DNA of 64,000 bases, from positions 1 to 64,000 of the forward strand of contig JAETSI010000003.1 of assembly GCA_021769725.1 (NCBI GenBank). Reading direction: 5' to 3'. Position 1 is the first letter of the stretch; each line of letters starts with the position of its first letter. Below are positions 42,932 through 51,507 of the stretch, one piece after another. This DNA comes from Oscillospiraceae bacterium. GTDB taxonomy: Bacteria; Bacillota; Clostridia; Oscillospirales; Ruminococcaceae. The position numbers were made by a program, and so were the translations under genes. Under the pieces are notes generated by a model, which was not told the origin of the DNA, made no database searches, and saw only the letters and a list, made by a program, of their open reading frames with translations.

Positions 42932-44365
42932 ATGAAAACAGCAGCAGCATACATACGTGTATCAACAGAAGACCAGGTTGAGTATTCACCTGACAGTCAG
43001 TTAAAAGCAATAAGAAATTATGCAAAGCAAAATGAAATAATTTTACCAGATAAATTTGTTTTTATCGATGAGGGTATCAGCGGACGAAAAGCTGATAAGC
43101 GTCCAGCATTTCAGCAGATGATAGGAACAGCTAAACTTAAGCCCAGACCTTTTGACGTGATTTTACTTTGGAAATTCAGCAGATTCGCACGCAACCGTGA
43201 GGATAGTATTGTGTATAAGTCAATGCTCAGGAAACAATGTGGTATTGATGTTATCTCTATATCAGAACAGCTTGGTGAAGATAAAACTTCTATACTTATC
43301 GAAGCATTGATAGAAGCTATGGACGAATACTATTCCGTAAACCTTGCTGAAGAAGTGCGCAGAGGAATGAACGAGAAGTTTTCTCGCGGAGAAGTCGTCT
43401 CACAACCGCCTTTTGGCTATAAAATGGGAAACGGTTTTTTTGTTCCGGATGAAGTTAATGCACCTATTGTTCAGATGATGTTCAGAGATTATCTTAACGG
43501 AATGGGAACAAGAGCAATTTCCGCAAAGCTGAACGATATGGGAATTAAAACATCAAAGGGAAATAACTTTGAAAACAGAACTGTTGAGTATATACTTACA
43601 AACCCTGTATATATCGGCAAATTAAGGCGAAGTAAGAACGGATACAGCAATCTTGACCGTTTTCATGAAGATACAGAAAATACTGTTTATATTAATGGAA
43701 ATCATAAGCCAATCATTGATAATGAAACTTTTGAACTGGTACATAAAAAACGTATTAAAAATAAAAGCCTGTATAAAAGATACGACAGACAGGCACATGT
43801 TGAGTTTATGCTTAAAGGCTTAGTCCGATGCAGTAACTGCGGTGCAACATTGACATTAAATGCTAAAGCTCAGTATCTTCAATGCCACAAATATGCAAAG
43901 GGTGCTTGTAAAATTTCACATAGTATTATGTTAAAAAAAATCAATACACTTATAATCGACAGATTAAAATCAGATTTATCAACCGGATCTTTTGAATTGA
44001 ATATAAAGCCACGTGAAGAATATAAAAAAATAGAAATACCGGTAGATAATCTCATAGAAAAGGAATGCAAAAAACTTGACAGAGTGCGGGAAGCTTATGA
44101 ATCTGGTGTTGATACTTTAGAAGAATATAAAATCAATAAAATAAAAATAAACCAACGCATAAAAGAACTTGAAATGATGCGACCTGAACAAATATCACAG
44201 AATGAGATAATAAAAAATACAGAGAAAAAAATTACAGCAACATTAGATATTCTTGAGAATCCAGATGTCAGCGAAACAATAAAAAATATTGCTTTAAGAG
44301 AGATCCTCGACAAAATAATATTTCTGAAACCTCGTGGAATTATCGAAATATTTTATAAGCATTAA
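42932..44365 (+). CDS. Large serine recombinase
   Basis: 477 residues. N-terminal resolvase domain with catalytic Ser 11 in 'AAAYIRVSTEDQ' and 'DEGISGRKADKRPAFQQM', 'WKFSRFARNRED'; recombinase domain ('PPFGYKMGNGFF', 'GTRAISAKLNDMGIKT', 'YILTNPVYIGKL'); zinc ribbon 'LVRCSNCGATL' with 'LQCHKYAKGACK'; C-terminal coiled coil (~370-440). These enzymes insert and excise phages and elements at specific sites; SpoIVCA of the B. subtilis skin element is related. The ATG ten nt after AAGGA is chosen. The stop codon TAA lies within the first bases of the 41-bp repeat, directly against a truncated cotJC. Catalytic motifs are intact. Confidence 0.9.
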   Translation: MKTAAAYIRVSTEDQVEYSPDSQLKAIRNYAKQNEIILPDKFVFIDEGISGRKADKRPAFQQMIGTAKLKPRPFDVILLWKFSRFARNREDSIVYKSMLRKQCGIDVISISEQLGEDKTSILIEALIEAMDEYYSVNLAEEVRRGMNEKFSRGEVVSQPPFGYKMGNGFFVPDEVNAPIVQMMFRDYLNGMGTRAISAKLNDMGIKTSKGNNFENRTVEYILTNPVYIGKLRRSKNGYSNLDRFHEDTENTVYINGNHKPIIDNETFELVHKKRIKNKSLYKRYDRQAHVEFMLKGLVRCSNCGATLTLNAKAQYLQCHKYAKGACKISHSIMLKKINTLIIDRLKSDLSTGSFELNIKPREEYKKIEIPVDNLIEKECKKLDRVREAYESGVDTLEEYKINKIKINQRIKELEMMRPEQISQNEIIKNTEKKITATLDILENPDVSETIKNIALREILDKIIFLKPRGIIEIFYKH

Positions 44366-44402
44366 GGCGACCAGTACAAACTTTGTGTGGTGTTGCCTTA
44401 AA
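44362..44402. repeat. 41-bp mini palindromic element, TTAAGGC type
   Basis: TTAAGGCGACCAGTACAAA followed at once by its near complement ending GTGTTGCCTTAA: two element ends with no interior. It gives the stop codon of the recombinase and immediately precedes (in its direction) the last codon of truncated cotJC, so it is exactly at the breakpoint. Confidence 0.8.
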
Positions 44403-44516
44403 CTATATCTTTTGGGAATTCAGTCCGCCAAGCTGAGTGATAATTACCTTTGCAAGTTTAGCGTTAGGTGTTTTTATATTGACAGGGTATTGTAATTTTT
44501 TCTCATATTGCCACAT
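44403..44516 (-). pseudogene. cotJC: Truncated cotJC (first ~31 of ~200 codons)
   Basis: The 37-codon frame reads 'MWQYEKKLQYPVNIKTPNAK' and 'LAKVIITQLGG', the highly conserved N-terminus of CotJC, a manganese-catalase-like spore coat protein, then six unrelated codons and a stop at the repeat. No other part of cotJC was found in the window. It begins 3 nt after the cotJB stop, as in intact cotJABC operons. Either the gene is dead or the missing part is beyond an inserted element. Confidence 0.85.
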
Positions 44517-44519
44517 AAG

Positions 44520-44768
44520 TTAACTCCTTTCCCATGGCCATGGTTCGTCGATCCATGACCAGTGTTGATCGTCATTGCTCTGTTCGGGAGTTATCGGACC
44601 AAACTTGGAGATATATTCTTCAACTGATTTTTTTCTCAGATCTCTGTATTTTTTGAACAGAGCAAGTGCTCTCCGACAGTTCGGATGCGTATCAAGGTAA
44701 AGATTGAGTTCTTTAAGAGCAAAATCATACTCCTTTATTTTTTTCATAAGACGAGCTTTTTCGTTCAT
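44520..44768 (-). CDS. cotJB: Spore coat peptide assembly protein CotJB
   Basis: 82 residues: 'FALKELNLYLDTHPNCRRAL' and 'YGPLTP'-like 'FGPITPEQSN', ending 'WSWIDEPWPWE', all typical of CotJB. It is needed, with CotJA and CotJC, for an inner spore coat structure in Bacillus. Overlaps cotJA by 4 nt. Intact, although its partner cotJC is broken. Confidence 0.9.
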   Translation of the reverse strand: MNEKARLMKKIKEYDFALKELNLYLDTHPNCRRALALFKKYRDLRKKSVEEYISKFGPITPEQSNDDQHWSWIDEPWPWERS

Positions 44769-45016
44769 CTTGGATCACCTCCCGTAAATGGCAGATCAAG
44801 TTCAGGGAAAAGAGTTCCTTTACACAGAGCTTCAGAATCGTCGTAGACCTGATTCCACTGCTGAAACGGAACATATGCCATCGCCAGGGGAGTATTTTTG
44901 GGGAAGCGTGATATATCGCCGGTGATTCCTGAATTCATATTACGGCTGCTGTTCAGCGAGGCTTCACGTTCTCTCAGGACAAGACCGTCTATATCATCAA
45001 AAAGATTGAGATTCAT
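44765..45016 (-). CDS. cotJA: Spore coat associated protein CotJA
   Basis: 83 residues: 'PLAMAYVPFQQWNQVYDDSE' and 'GTLFPELDLPF' are the CotJA signature. The ATG with AAAGGAGG upstream is used; an in-frame extension has no ribosome site. First gene of the cotJABC operon. Its presence suggests that the organism or a recent ancestor sporulates. Confidence 0.9.
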   Translation of the reverse strand: MNLNLFDDIDGLVLREREASLNSSRNMNSGITGDISRFPKNTPLAMAYVPFQQWNQVYDDSEALCKGTLFPELDLPFTGGDPR

Positions 45017-45111
45017 ATATGATGTTCCTCCTTTCTGTATTTGCAGAGAACATCGTGCAGACATCTCTGCACATTAATATATTATTCTGCAAATAAAAAT
45101 GCGGTTACAAA

Positions 45112-45150
45112 AATAACCCCGGAAGTTTTTTTATCGCTTCCGGGGTTATT
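45112..45150 (-). terminator. Strong terminator hairpin
   Basis: AATAACCCCGGAAG (45112-45125) pairs perfectly (14 bp) with 45137-45150; leftward it is followed by TTTTTG. It would end the HU operon transcript, beyond the palindromic element at 45149-45319. Confidence 0.8.
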
Positions 45151-45319
45151 AAGGAATCACTGAATAAATCACGCCTGACGGCTCAGTACGCATCTTGCTT
45201 GCATATTTTCCGTCATCTTGTACAGAAACTTCTTGACAGACGGTAGCCTGCCTGCAAAATTCCTATACAATCTGACGAAAAATCTGACTGCGCACTGGAT
45301 TTAATCAGTGCTTACTTAA
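45149..45319. repeat. 171-bp palindromic repeat element, TTAAGNAATCACTG type
   Basis: Ends TTAAGGAATCACTGAATAAA (45149) and TTTAATCAGTGCTTACTTAA (45319) are imperfect inverted repeats. The interior (CATATTTTCCGTCATCTTG, then ATACAATCTGACGAAAA) is nearly the same as that of the 14171 element, although the outer ends differ. Non-coding. Confidence 0.85.
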
Positions 45320-45345
45320 TTATATCTATCATATATTAGTAATGA

Positions 45346-45717
45346 TTAAAAGAGATCGAATTCGCCGAGTACATCGCCATTGATAACGTAGTATACCTTG
45401 TTGATTTCAGGTCTTACATAAACGTCAACTCTCTTTACAGTTTTAACGTCAGCAGCTTCAACAGCTTTTTTTACGAGATCATCGGCAGATGATTCAGAAC
45501 CGTTAGCTTGGATAACTACCTTGCTTTCAAAATCAGATTTCTTTGATACCGTATCTTTTTTTATAGTTTCTTTTTTTGCAGAAGCAGTCTTCTTTGCAGC
45601 AGGTTTCTTCTCTGCTGCCGTAGCAGTTTCAGCCACATTTTCAGATACAGTGTCAGCAATTATTTCCTTTTCAGCAGTTACGGCTGCCTTTGTGGCAGTT
45701 TTCTTAGGTCTTGGCAT
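45346..45717 (-). CDS. DUF6465-like protein with a Lys/Ala-rich tail
   Basis: 123 residues. The first ~60 are Lys/Ala/Thr-rich (histone-tail-like, 'KKPAAKKTASAKKE'); the last ~60 form a compact domain ('KVVIQANGSESSADDLVKKA', 'VDVYVRPEINKVYYVINGD') that I associate with DUF6465, of unknown function. It lies 20 nt downstream of the HU gene with a GGAGG site and is probably co-transcribed. The basic tail and HU linkage suggest DNA or nucleoid association; inference only. Confidence 0.65.
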   Translation of the reverse strand: MPRPKKTATKAAVTAEKEIIADTVSENVAETATAAEKKPAAKKTASAKKETIKKDTVSKKSDFESKVVIQANGSESSADDLVKKAVEAADVKTVKRVDVYVRPEINKVYYVINGDVLGEFDLF

Positions 45718-45737
45718 AATATAAATTCCTCCTTAGA

Positions 45738-46013
45738 TTACTTGTTGACTGCGCTCTTGAGAGCCTGACCTGCCTTGAATGCAGGAGCCTTTGAAGCAGG
45801 AGCAGTCATCATTTCCTTTGTCTGGGGATTCAGTACTTTCTTCTCCTTGCGGTCACGAACTTCAAAAGTTCCAAAACCAACGATTGATACCTTTTCACCG
45901 TTTACAAGAGCTTCTGTAATTGCAGTAACAACAGCGTTTACAGCAGCTTCAGCATTCTTCTTCGTGAACTCTGTTTTCTCAGCAACGACACTGATTAATT
46001 CGGTCTTTGTCAT
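45738..46013 (-). CDS. hup: HU-family nucleoid DNA-binding protein
   Basis: 91 residues: 'MTKTELISVVAEKTEFTKK' start, 'GEKVSIVGFGTFEVRDRKEK' and 'PAFKAGQALK' end, a standard HU. The ATG eight nt after GGAGG is used; one five codons upstream overlaps that site. HU bends and compacts DNA and aids recombination. Very strong promoter upstream. Confidence 0.95.
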   Translation of the reverse strand: MTKTELISVVAEKTEFTKKNAEAAVNAVVTAITEALVNGEKVSIVGFGTFEVRDRKEKKVLNPQTKEMMTAPASKAPAFKAGQALKSAVNK

Positions 46014-46047
46014 TTTTTTATCCTCCATTAGTTTTATTTACAATTGA

Positions 46048-46076
46048 ATTATATACCCTTTACAGCGATTTGTCAA
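46048..46076 (-). promoter_or_regulatory. Strong promoter of the HU gene
   Basis: Minus-strand TTGACA (46071-46076), 17-bp spacer, TATAAT (46048-46053): full consensus. A second TTGACA occurs just upstream (about 46094-46099). Confidence 0.85.
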
Positions 46077-46199
46077 GAACTTAACGAAAAATTGACAAAA
46101 TGACCTGTATTTGGCTATCTATCGCAGAATTTTTATTCATAAAGGCAATAGAATGCTGATTTTAGCCGTTTAAACTGTATTTACGCAGCAACATTTATT

Positions 46200-46256
46200 T
46201 TAAGGCAGTACCGCACAAAGCGCATCTTACACAATCTTTGTACAGTACTGCCTGAA
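46200..46256. repeat. 57-bp palindromic repeat, TTAAGGC type
   Basis: TTAAGGCAGTACCGCACAA... (46200) and its imperfect complement ending AGTACTGCCTGAA (46256) enclose ~15 bp. It lies 12 bp after the clpB stop and may double as its terminator. The 46080-46200 stretch has no gene. Confidence 0.8.
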
Positions 46257-46268
46257 ATAAAATGCTGT

Positions 46269-48875
46269 TTATGTTTCAGCTACAAGTTTTCCGTTTTCAT
46301 CAAGATCAATATTGATAACATCGCCAACTGAAAGATTCTCAGAAATAAGTTTTTTAGCAGCAAGAGTTTCCACTTTGCTCTGAATAAATCTTCTCAGCGG
46401 ACGAGCGCCGAAGTTGGGATCATATCCGCAGTCTATAATATAATTCTTGGCTTTTTCGGTAACATTTATACGTATATGCTTGTCATCAAGACGCTTTTGC
46501 AGATCAGACAGCATAAGTTCGATAATATTCATGATATTATCCTTTGTCAGCGGTTTGTAGAAAATTATTTCATCAAGACGATTAAGGAATTCCGGTCGAA
46601 ACTGTGTTTTAAGCAGCTCCTCTACTTTGGAACGTGCTTCGTCTGTAATCTCTCCGCTGCTGTCAATACCGTCAAGGATAAAAGGTGAACCGAGATTTGA
46701 TGTGAGAATTATGACTGTATTCTTGAAGTCCACGGTTCTGCCCTGAGAATCAGTGATCCTGCCGTCGTCAAGAACCTGAAGAAGTATATTGAATACATCA
46801 GGATGAGCTTTTTCAATCTCATCAAAAAGTATAACTGAATAGGGTTTTCTCCGGACAGCCTCGGTAAGCTGACCGCCTTCATCGTATCCGACATATCCGG
46901 GAGGCGCTCCGATAAGGCGACTTACGCTGAATTTTTCCATGTACTCGCTCATGTCAATACGTATCATGCTGCGTTCGCTGTCAAAGAGTATTTCAGACAG
47001 AGCCTTTGCCAACTCTGTTTTACCAACGCCTGTCGGGCCAAGAAACAGGAAAGAACCGATAGGTCTGTCCGGATCCTGAATTCCGGCACGTGAACGGAGA
47101 ATAGCTTCACTGACCTTTTCTACTGCCTCATCCTGACCGACCACACGTTTGTGCAGAAGTTCTCCGAGACCGAGAATCTTTTCCTTTTCTCCCTCCATAA
47201 GTTTTGAAACAGGAATACCCGTCCAACGGCAGACAATTGCAGCTATTTCGTCTTCCGTAACCTTGTCACGGAGCAGTTTGCCTTTTTCCATATCTGCTTC
47301 TGCCTGTTTTTCAAGCTGTTCCAGTTCTTTCTGAAGTTTGGGGAGACGACCATATTTCAGTTCAGCCGCTTTATTTGTATCGCAGTTGATGCCTCTCTCT
47401 GCACGTTCTATTTCAATATTTACAGTTTCAATCTCTTCACGAAGTTTCTGTACGGCTGAAATATCATTTTTTTCGTTTTCCCACCGTGCTTTCATTGCAC
47501 TGAACTTCTCACGCAGCTCTGAAAGTTCTTTCTGAATTTCTTCAAGATGTTCTTTGGAAATGTTGTCGTTTTCTTTTCTAAGTGCAGTTTCTTCTATTTC
47601 CAACTGGACGATCTTACGTGAAATAACGTCAAGCTCTGTAGGCATTGAATCCATTTCAGTACGGATCGTAGCGCAGGCTTCGTCGATAAGATCAATAGCT
47701 TTGTCGGGAAGGAAACGATCGGTGATATATCTGTTTGAAAGAACAGCCGCAGAGATCAGCGCACTGTCGTGGATCTTTACACCGTGAAATACCTCGTATC
47801 GCTCTTTGAGTCCACGAAGGATGGAAATAGTATCTTCCACTGTAGGTTCGTCCACCATAACTGTCTGGAAACGTCTTTCAAGAGCCGGATCTTTTTCAAT
47901 ATACGTGCGGTATTCGTTGAGTGTAGTAGCGCCTATGCAGTGAAGCTCGCCCCTTGCCAGCATAGGTTTAAGGAGATTTCCGGCATCCATTGCGCCGTCA
48001 GTTTTACCCGCTCCGACTATTGTATGAAGTTCGTCTATAAAGAGAATTATCTGACCGTTACTGTTTTTGATCTCTCCTAAAACGGCTTTAAGACGTTCCT
48101 CAAATTCGCCTCTGTATTTTGCGCCAGCCACCAATGCTCCCATATCAAGCGAGAAAACCTTGCGGTTTTTTAGACTGTCCGGAACATCTCCGGCAACTAT
48201 TCTCAGCGCAAGACCCTCTGCAATAGCAGTCTTACCGACACCAGGTTCTCCGATAAGAACTGGATTGTTCTTTGTTTTACGACTGAGTATCCTTATAACG
48301 TTTCTTATTTCGCTGTCACGTCCAATAACGGGATCAAGCTTGTTCTGCCGTGCAAGTTCAACAAGTTCCTGACCGTATTTTGTAAGTACGTCGTAAGTAT
48401 CTTCCGGATTTTCGCTTGTAACACGGGAACTTCCTCGCACTGTCATAAGAGCGCTGAGGAAACTCTCACGAGTAATATTGAACGTTCTGAATAGCTGACT
48501 TGTATCTCTGTCTTTGCAGTCGATAAGAGCAAGCATCAGATGCTCAACGGAGATAAATTCATCCTTCATGTTATTGGCTGCCTGTCCGGCTGCGGTTATC
48601 ATACGGTCTGTCTCTGCCGAAAGACCTACATTACTGCTTCGGCCGCTGCCTGTCACTTTTGGCAGCATACTGATACGCTTATCTGTTTCGGATTCAAAAA
48701 TGTCGGCATCGATATTCATTTTTTTCAGCAGCTGTGGGATAAGTCCGTTTTCCTGCTTTAAAAGTCCAGCCAGAATATGGACAGGTTCAATCACTGTATT
48801 GGATTGCATAACAGCTATATTCTGGGCTTTTCTTATAGCATCCATAGACATCTGAGTTAATTTCTCTGCATTCAT
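46269..48875 (-). CDS. clpB: ATP-dependent disaggregase ClpB
   Basis: 868 residues, full length. N-domain repeat, AAA+ domain 1 with '[13 protein letters not shown]' (near 205) and '[19 protein letters not shown]', a long coiled-coil middle domain (~405-530), AAA+ domain 2 with '[16 protein letters not shown]' (near 600), '[20 protein letters not shown]' and a ClpB C-terminus without the ClpP-binding loop of ClpA/C. With DnaK it dissolves protein aggregates after heat stress. It follows a ribbon-helix-helix gene by 11 nt and shares its promoter. Confidence 0.95.
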   Translation of the reverse strand: MNAEKLTQMSMDAIRKAQNIAVMQSNTVIEPVHILAGLLKQENGLIPQLLKKMNIDADIFESETDKRISMLPKVTGSGRSSNVGLSAETDRMITAAGQAANNMKDEFISVEHLMLALIDCKDRDTSQLFRTFNITRESFLSALMTVRGSSRVTSENPEDTYDVLTKYGQELVELARQNKLDPVIGRDSEIRNVIRILSRKTKNNPVLIGEPGVGKTAIAEGLALRIVAGDVPDSLKNRKVFSLDMGALVAGAKYRGEFEERLKAVLGEIKNSNGQIILFIDELHTIVGAGKTDGAMDAGNLLKPMLARGELHCIGATTLNEYRTYIEKDPALERRFQTVMVDEPTVEDTISILRGLKERYEVFHGVKIHDSALISAAVLSNRYITDRFLPDKAIDLIDEACATIRTEMDSMPTELDVISRKIVQLEIEETALRKENDNISKEHLEEIQKELSELREKFSAMKARWENEKNDISAVQKLREEIETVNIEIERAERGINCDTNKAAELKYGRLPKLQKELEQLEKQAEADMEKGKLLRDKVTEDEIAAIVCRWTGIPVSKLMEGEKEKILGLGELLHKRVVGQDEAVEKVSEAILRSRAGIQDPDRPIGSFLFLGPTGVGKTELAKALSEILFDSERSMIRIDMSEYMEKFSVSRLIGAPPGYVGYDEGGQLTEAVRRKPYSVILFDEIEKAHPDVFNILLQVLDDGRITDSQGRTVDFKNTVIILTSNLGSPFILDGIDSSGEITDEARSKVEELLKTQFRPEFLNRLDEIIFYKPLTKDNIMNIIELMLSDLQKRLDDKHIRINVTEKAKNYIIDCGYDPNFGARPLRRFIQSKVETLAAKKLISENLSVGDVINIDLDENGKLVAET

Positions 48876-48886
48876 AATTTTTCCTC

Positions 48887-49528
48887 CTATATTGTATATT
48901 TTTCAAGCATTGATGTATATTGTTCCTCCAGCCATGGGGAATAATCCATGAGACAGGATGGATTTGCAAAATAAGTCTGGAGCGATCTATTGAGCGTATC
49001 AAGATAACTTCCTATCGCACAGGCGGTATTTTGATCGTCAAGTCCGGTATTCAGAAGTTTTCTGACAAATGTTACCGTTGTAAGATCGCTTAGTTCCTCT
49101 CCATATTTAAGCCTGCTGAGCTGTTCCGATTCCATATCTGACCAATACATAAAAAAGTTTCTAAACATGTCCATCAGCTTTTCATTCATGGTTCTTACGC
49201 TGACACGGAGAGTTCCGATAAAAATATCCGGAGAGCGGGCAAGTTCCACACGATAGCTTATCGTAGGGCGGTATTTATATTCCAGAGCCGTTTTCATGGT
49301 CATCAATGACGCCGAACGCTGCTGCTGTATCTGGAAACTCCTGCCTATATGTTCAGTCAGCGAATCGAAGATATCATGCATTCTCATTTCGGGGGTTACG
49401 CATGAAAGTTCTGCGGCCAAAATCTGATTTATAAGATTTGATCTGCTTGTGCCAAGCCGGGAAGCTTCCCGGTCAACTGCTTTTATAACGTCGTCAGCAA
49501 GGACGAGACTATATATACTTCGCTTCAA
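48887..49528 (-). CDS. Ribbon-helix-helix protein preceding clpB
   Basis: About 213 residues. Residues ~3-42 ('RSIYSLVLADDVIKAVDREA', 'SRLGTSRSNLINQILAAEL') are a good CopG/MetJ-type ribbon-helix-helix DNA-binding domain. The remaining ~170 residues are a helical domain that I do not recognise. A TTG start eight nt after AAAGGGG is preferred; an ATG 11 codons earlier lies too close to the promoter. It is the first gene of a two-gene operon with clpB, and its promoter carries paired repeats, so it is a candidate autoregulator and heat-shock sensor in place of CtsR or HrcA. Inference only. Confidence 0.7.
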   Translation of the reverse strand: MKRSIYSLVLADDVIKAVDREASRLGTSRSNLINQILAAELSCVTPEMRMHDIFDSLTEHIGRSFQIQQQRSASLMTMKTALEYKYRPTISYRVELARSPDIFIGTLRVSVRTMNEKLMDMFRNFFMYWSDMESEQLSRLKYGEELSDLTTVTFVRKLLNTGLDDQNTACAIGSYLDTLNRSLQTYFANPSCLMDYSPWLEEQYTSMLEKYTI

Positions 49529-49549
49529 TGGATTCACCCCTTTGTAATT

Positions 49550-49591
49550 AATATACCACATATTATATAACTTGTCAAGCGTATTATATAA
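49550..49591 (-). promoter_or_regulatory. Promoter of the RHH-clpB operon with paired repeats
   Basis: Minus-strand TTGACA (49573-49578), 17-bp spacer and TATATT (49550-49555). TATTATATAA occurs at 49561-49570, inside the spacer, and again at 49582-49591, just upstream of the -35: direct repeats 21 bp apart. RHH dimers often bind such tandem sites cooperatively. No CIRCE or CtsR heptamer was seen. Confidence 0.65.
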
Positions 49592-49613
49592 TTTATCACA
49601 CGAATTTCACATT

Positions 49614-49642
49614 GTAAAAAAATCCTTCCTTTTCAGGAAGGC
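49614..49642 (-). terminator. Terminator of the beta-helix lipoprotein gene
   Basis: Leftward CCTTCC-loop-GGAAGG followed by ATTTTTTT. The 49643-50014 gap between it and the gene end is A+T-rich and shows no gene. Confidence 0.75.
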
Positions 49643-50014
49643 GGGTGATCTGTTCTGCGGAAAACCGCTTAAGCACTGTGAACTGATCATAACAATAAGT
49701 TAAAAGAAATATAGAGAATAGAAAACATGAAAAATTACAAATGAAAATGAAATTTGTATTATGTGTTTACCATAATATATTTATGGCAAGCAAAGAAAAT
49801 TAAATCCAGTTTAAAGTACATGAGAGGGGAGGGTACTTTCCACTAAATACCTTAAATATTCATTTGCTGTATGTATTATATCGCATATTGAAATTTATTA
49901 CAATATATATTTATGTACAAAACTGCACAATAGTCTCATTTTTGAATATTTTGCTATTTTTTAATCTTAATATTTTGTTAATAAGTAATCAAATAATACT
50001 ATTTAAAACTATAT

Positions 50015-51412
50015 TTAATTAATTTCAAAGATATTATCTGTGCCAATAACGGAAAAATCATCGGATGTATTTCCGCCTACTATAGTATAAAAGTTGCTGT
50101 TTTCGGAAATTTCCGGGGCAAGCATAAGCAGGCTCCTGAAGCTGCAATGAGGTGTAAAACTTATCATCTGAGTACCGTCAAGAATCATTTCAGCAGTTGT
50201 TCCGCCAGGAACTGAAGTTCCGAACACTGCAATAATATACGGATTGTCTGATGCTGACGGAGCACTGACCTGATTTCCGGCTGCGAAAAGATATCCTCCG
50301 GTACAGATGAATTCACCGGCGGCATAAACAGAGCATTTTTCTTCTTTGTTACCGCCTAAAACAACCGAATGACCGCCGGTAATATGGATGCTTCCCTTAG
50401 ATTTTATGCCGTTTGTACCACCTGATATTGTCAGATCACCTCCGCTGACTGTGATATCATCATTAGCGATAAGACCGGATTTTTTTGATTTAATGTTCAG
50501 AGTACTGTTTTCTATGATTATATCATCGTCACTGCATATTCCATGTGCATTTCCGGCGTTGATATTAATCGTACCGCTGCCTTTTATGCAAAGGGTATCG
50601 TTGGAGTATATAACACCATCAAGAGCCTTGTTTTTTCCGGCGTCACTGAGAATATTTTCTGATCCATTATTTGCCTTGATCGTACATTTTTTTGCTTCAT
50701 TTATAAAAATCGCCGGTCCGGAAGAATTGTGGATATTCACCCCGTCAAGAATAATTGTAACTTTCTCTTCAACAGCAGTATTTACGCATATCTGTCCGTC
50801 TGCAAGAGAACCGGTAAAGCGATAATCTCCTCCGGCATTGACTGTTACTACCGAGCCGTCAACAGTTACGTTTGTACCTGTGAATGCAGGTGTATCTCCA
50901 AGTCTGATCTCTGCTGTGTACTTTTTTTCTTCCGATATTGGCTCCGTTGGAGCTTGTGTGGGCTGCTGGATTGATACGTTTTCAGCCGCCTGAACATTTC
51001 CGCTATTGTTTCCGTAATCTTCTCCTGAGTGCTGTGAACTGCCTGTTTGATGTGTTGCCTCGGAAGATTCGTTACTCTCGCTCGAAGAACTATTGGCAGA
51101 TGTTTGCATATTGGAGGAAGATGACTTTGCCGTCGTTGTAACTGTATGCCTGTTGTCTCCAGAGGAATTTCCTTTTAATTTTGTTGTGACATCAGAAGTT
51201 TTTCTGTCAGAAGAAGAGGCAGATGTTGCTTCTTCTGTACTGTCTGAATCGCTTTCAGTAATGATACTGTTTTCATTATCTTTGATTATTACCGAAGTTT
51301 CCTTGCCTTTGGGTTCGGAATCATGTTTTGATTCCGCATTTTTTCCGCATGATGACGCTCCGGCAAGGCATAACAGAGCGGTCAGAAATGATATAATTCT
51401 ACTGTATTTCAT
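50015..51412 (-). CDS. Carbohydrate-binding beta-helix lipoprotein, Cthe_2159-like
   Basis: 465 residues. Lipobox 'LCLAGASSC' (Cys about 22), a ~125-residue Ser/Thr/Asn-rich linker, then a right-handed parallel beta-helix (~165-420) with repeated rungs such as 'VTIILDGVNIHNSSGPAIF', 'SNDTLCIKGSGTININAGN', 'SKKSGLIANDDITVSGGDL' and 'TNGIKSKGSIHITGGHSVV'. This matches the Cthe_2159 family, shown in Clostridium thermocellum to bind cellulose and acidic sugars. It should be anchored to the membrane and reach through the wall. It follows the DUF4956 gene after a GC-rich hairpin and probably belongs to the same unit. Confidence 0.8.
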   Translation of the reverse strand: MKYSRIISFLTALLCLAGASSCGKNAESKHDSEPKGKETSVIIKDNENSIITESDSDSTEEATSASSSDRKTSDVTTKLKGNSSGDNRHTVTTTAKSSSSNMQTSANSSSSESNESSEATHQTGSSQHSGEDYGNNSGNVQAAENVSIQQPTQAPTEPISEEKKYTAEIRLGDTPAFTGTNVTVDGSVVTVNAGGDYRFTGSLADGQICVNTAVEEKVTIILDGVNIHNSSGPAIFINEAKKCTIKANNGSENILSDAGKNKALDGVIYSNDTLCIKGSGTININAGNAHGICSDDDIIIENSTLNIKSKKSGLIANDDITVSGGDLTISGGTNGIKSKGSIHITGGHSVVLGGNKEEKCSVYAAGEFICTGGYLFAAGNQVSAPSASDNPYIIAVFGTSVPGGTTAEMILDGTQMISFTPHCSFRSLLMLAPEISENSNFYTIVGGNTSDDFSVIGTDNIFEIN

Positions 51413-51469
51413 ATTTTTCTCCTGTAATACAAAAAAGCCGCAAGTGCAGCTCTTATTATTGAGAGAGGC

Positions 51470-51499
51470 GGGGGGAGTTGGAAATCAAATACTCCCCCC
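51470..51499. other. G/C-rich intra-operon hairpin without a T run
   Basis: GGGGGGAGT (51470-51478) pairs perfectly with ACTCCCCCC (51491-51499). It lies between DUF4956 and the beta-helix gene; lacking a U tract it is more likely to stabilise or process mRNA than to terminate. Confidence 0.5.
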
Positions 51500-51507
51500 T
51501 GGTGATT

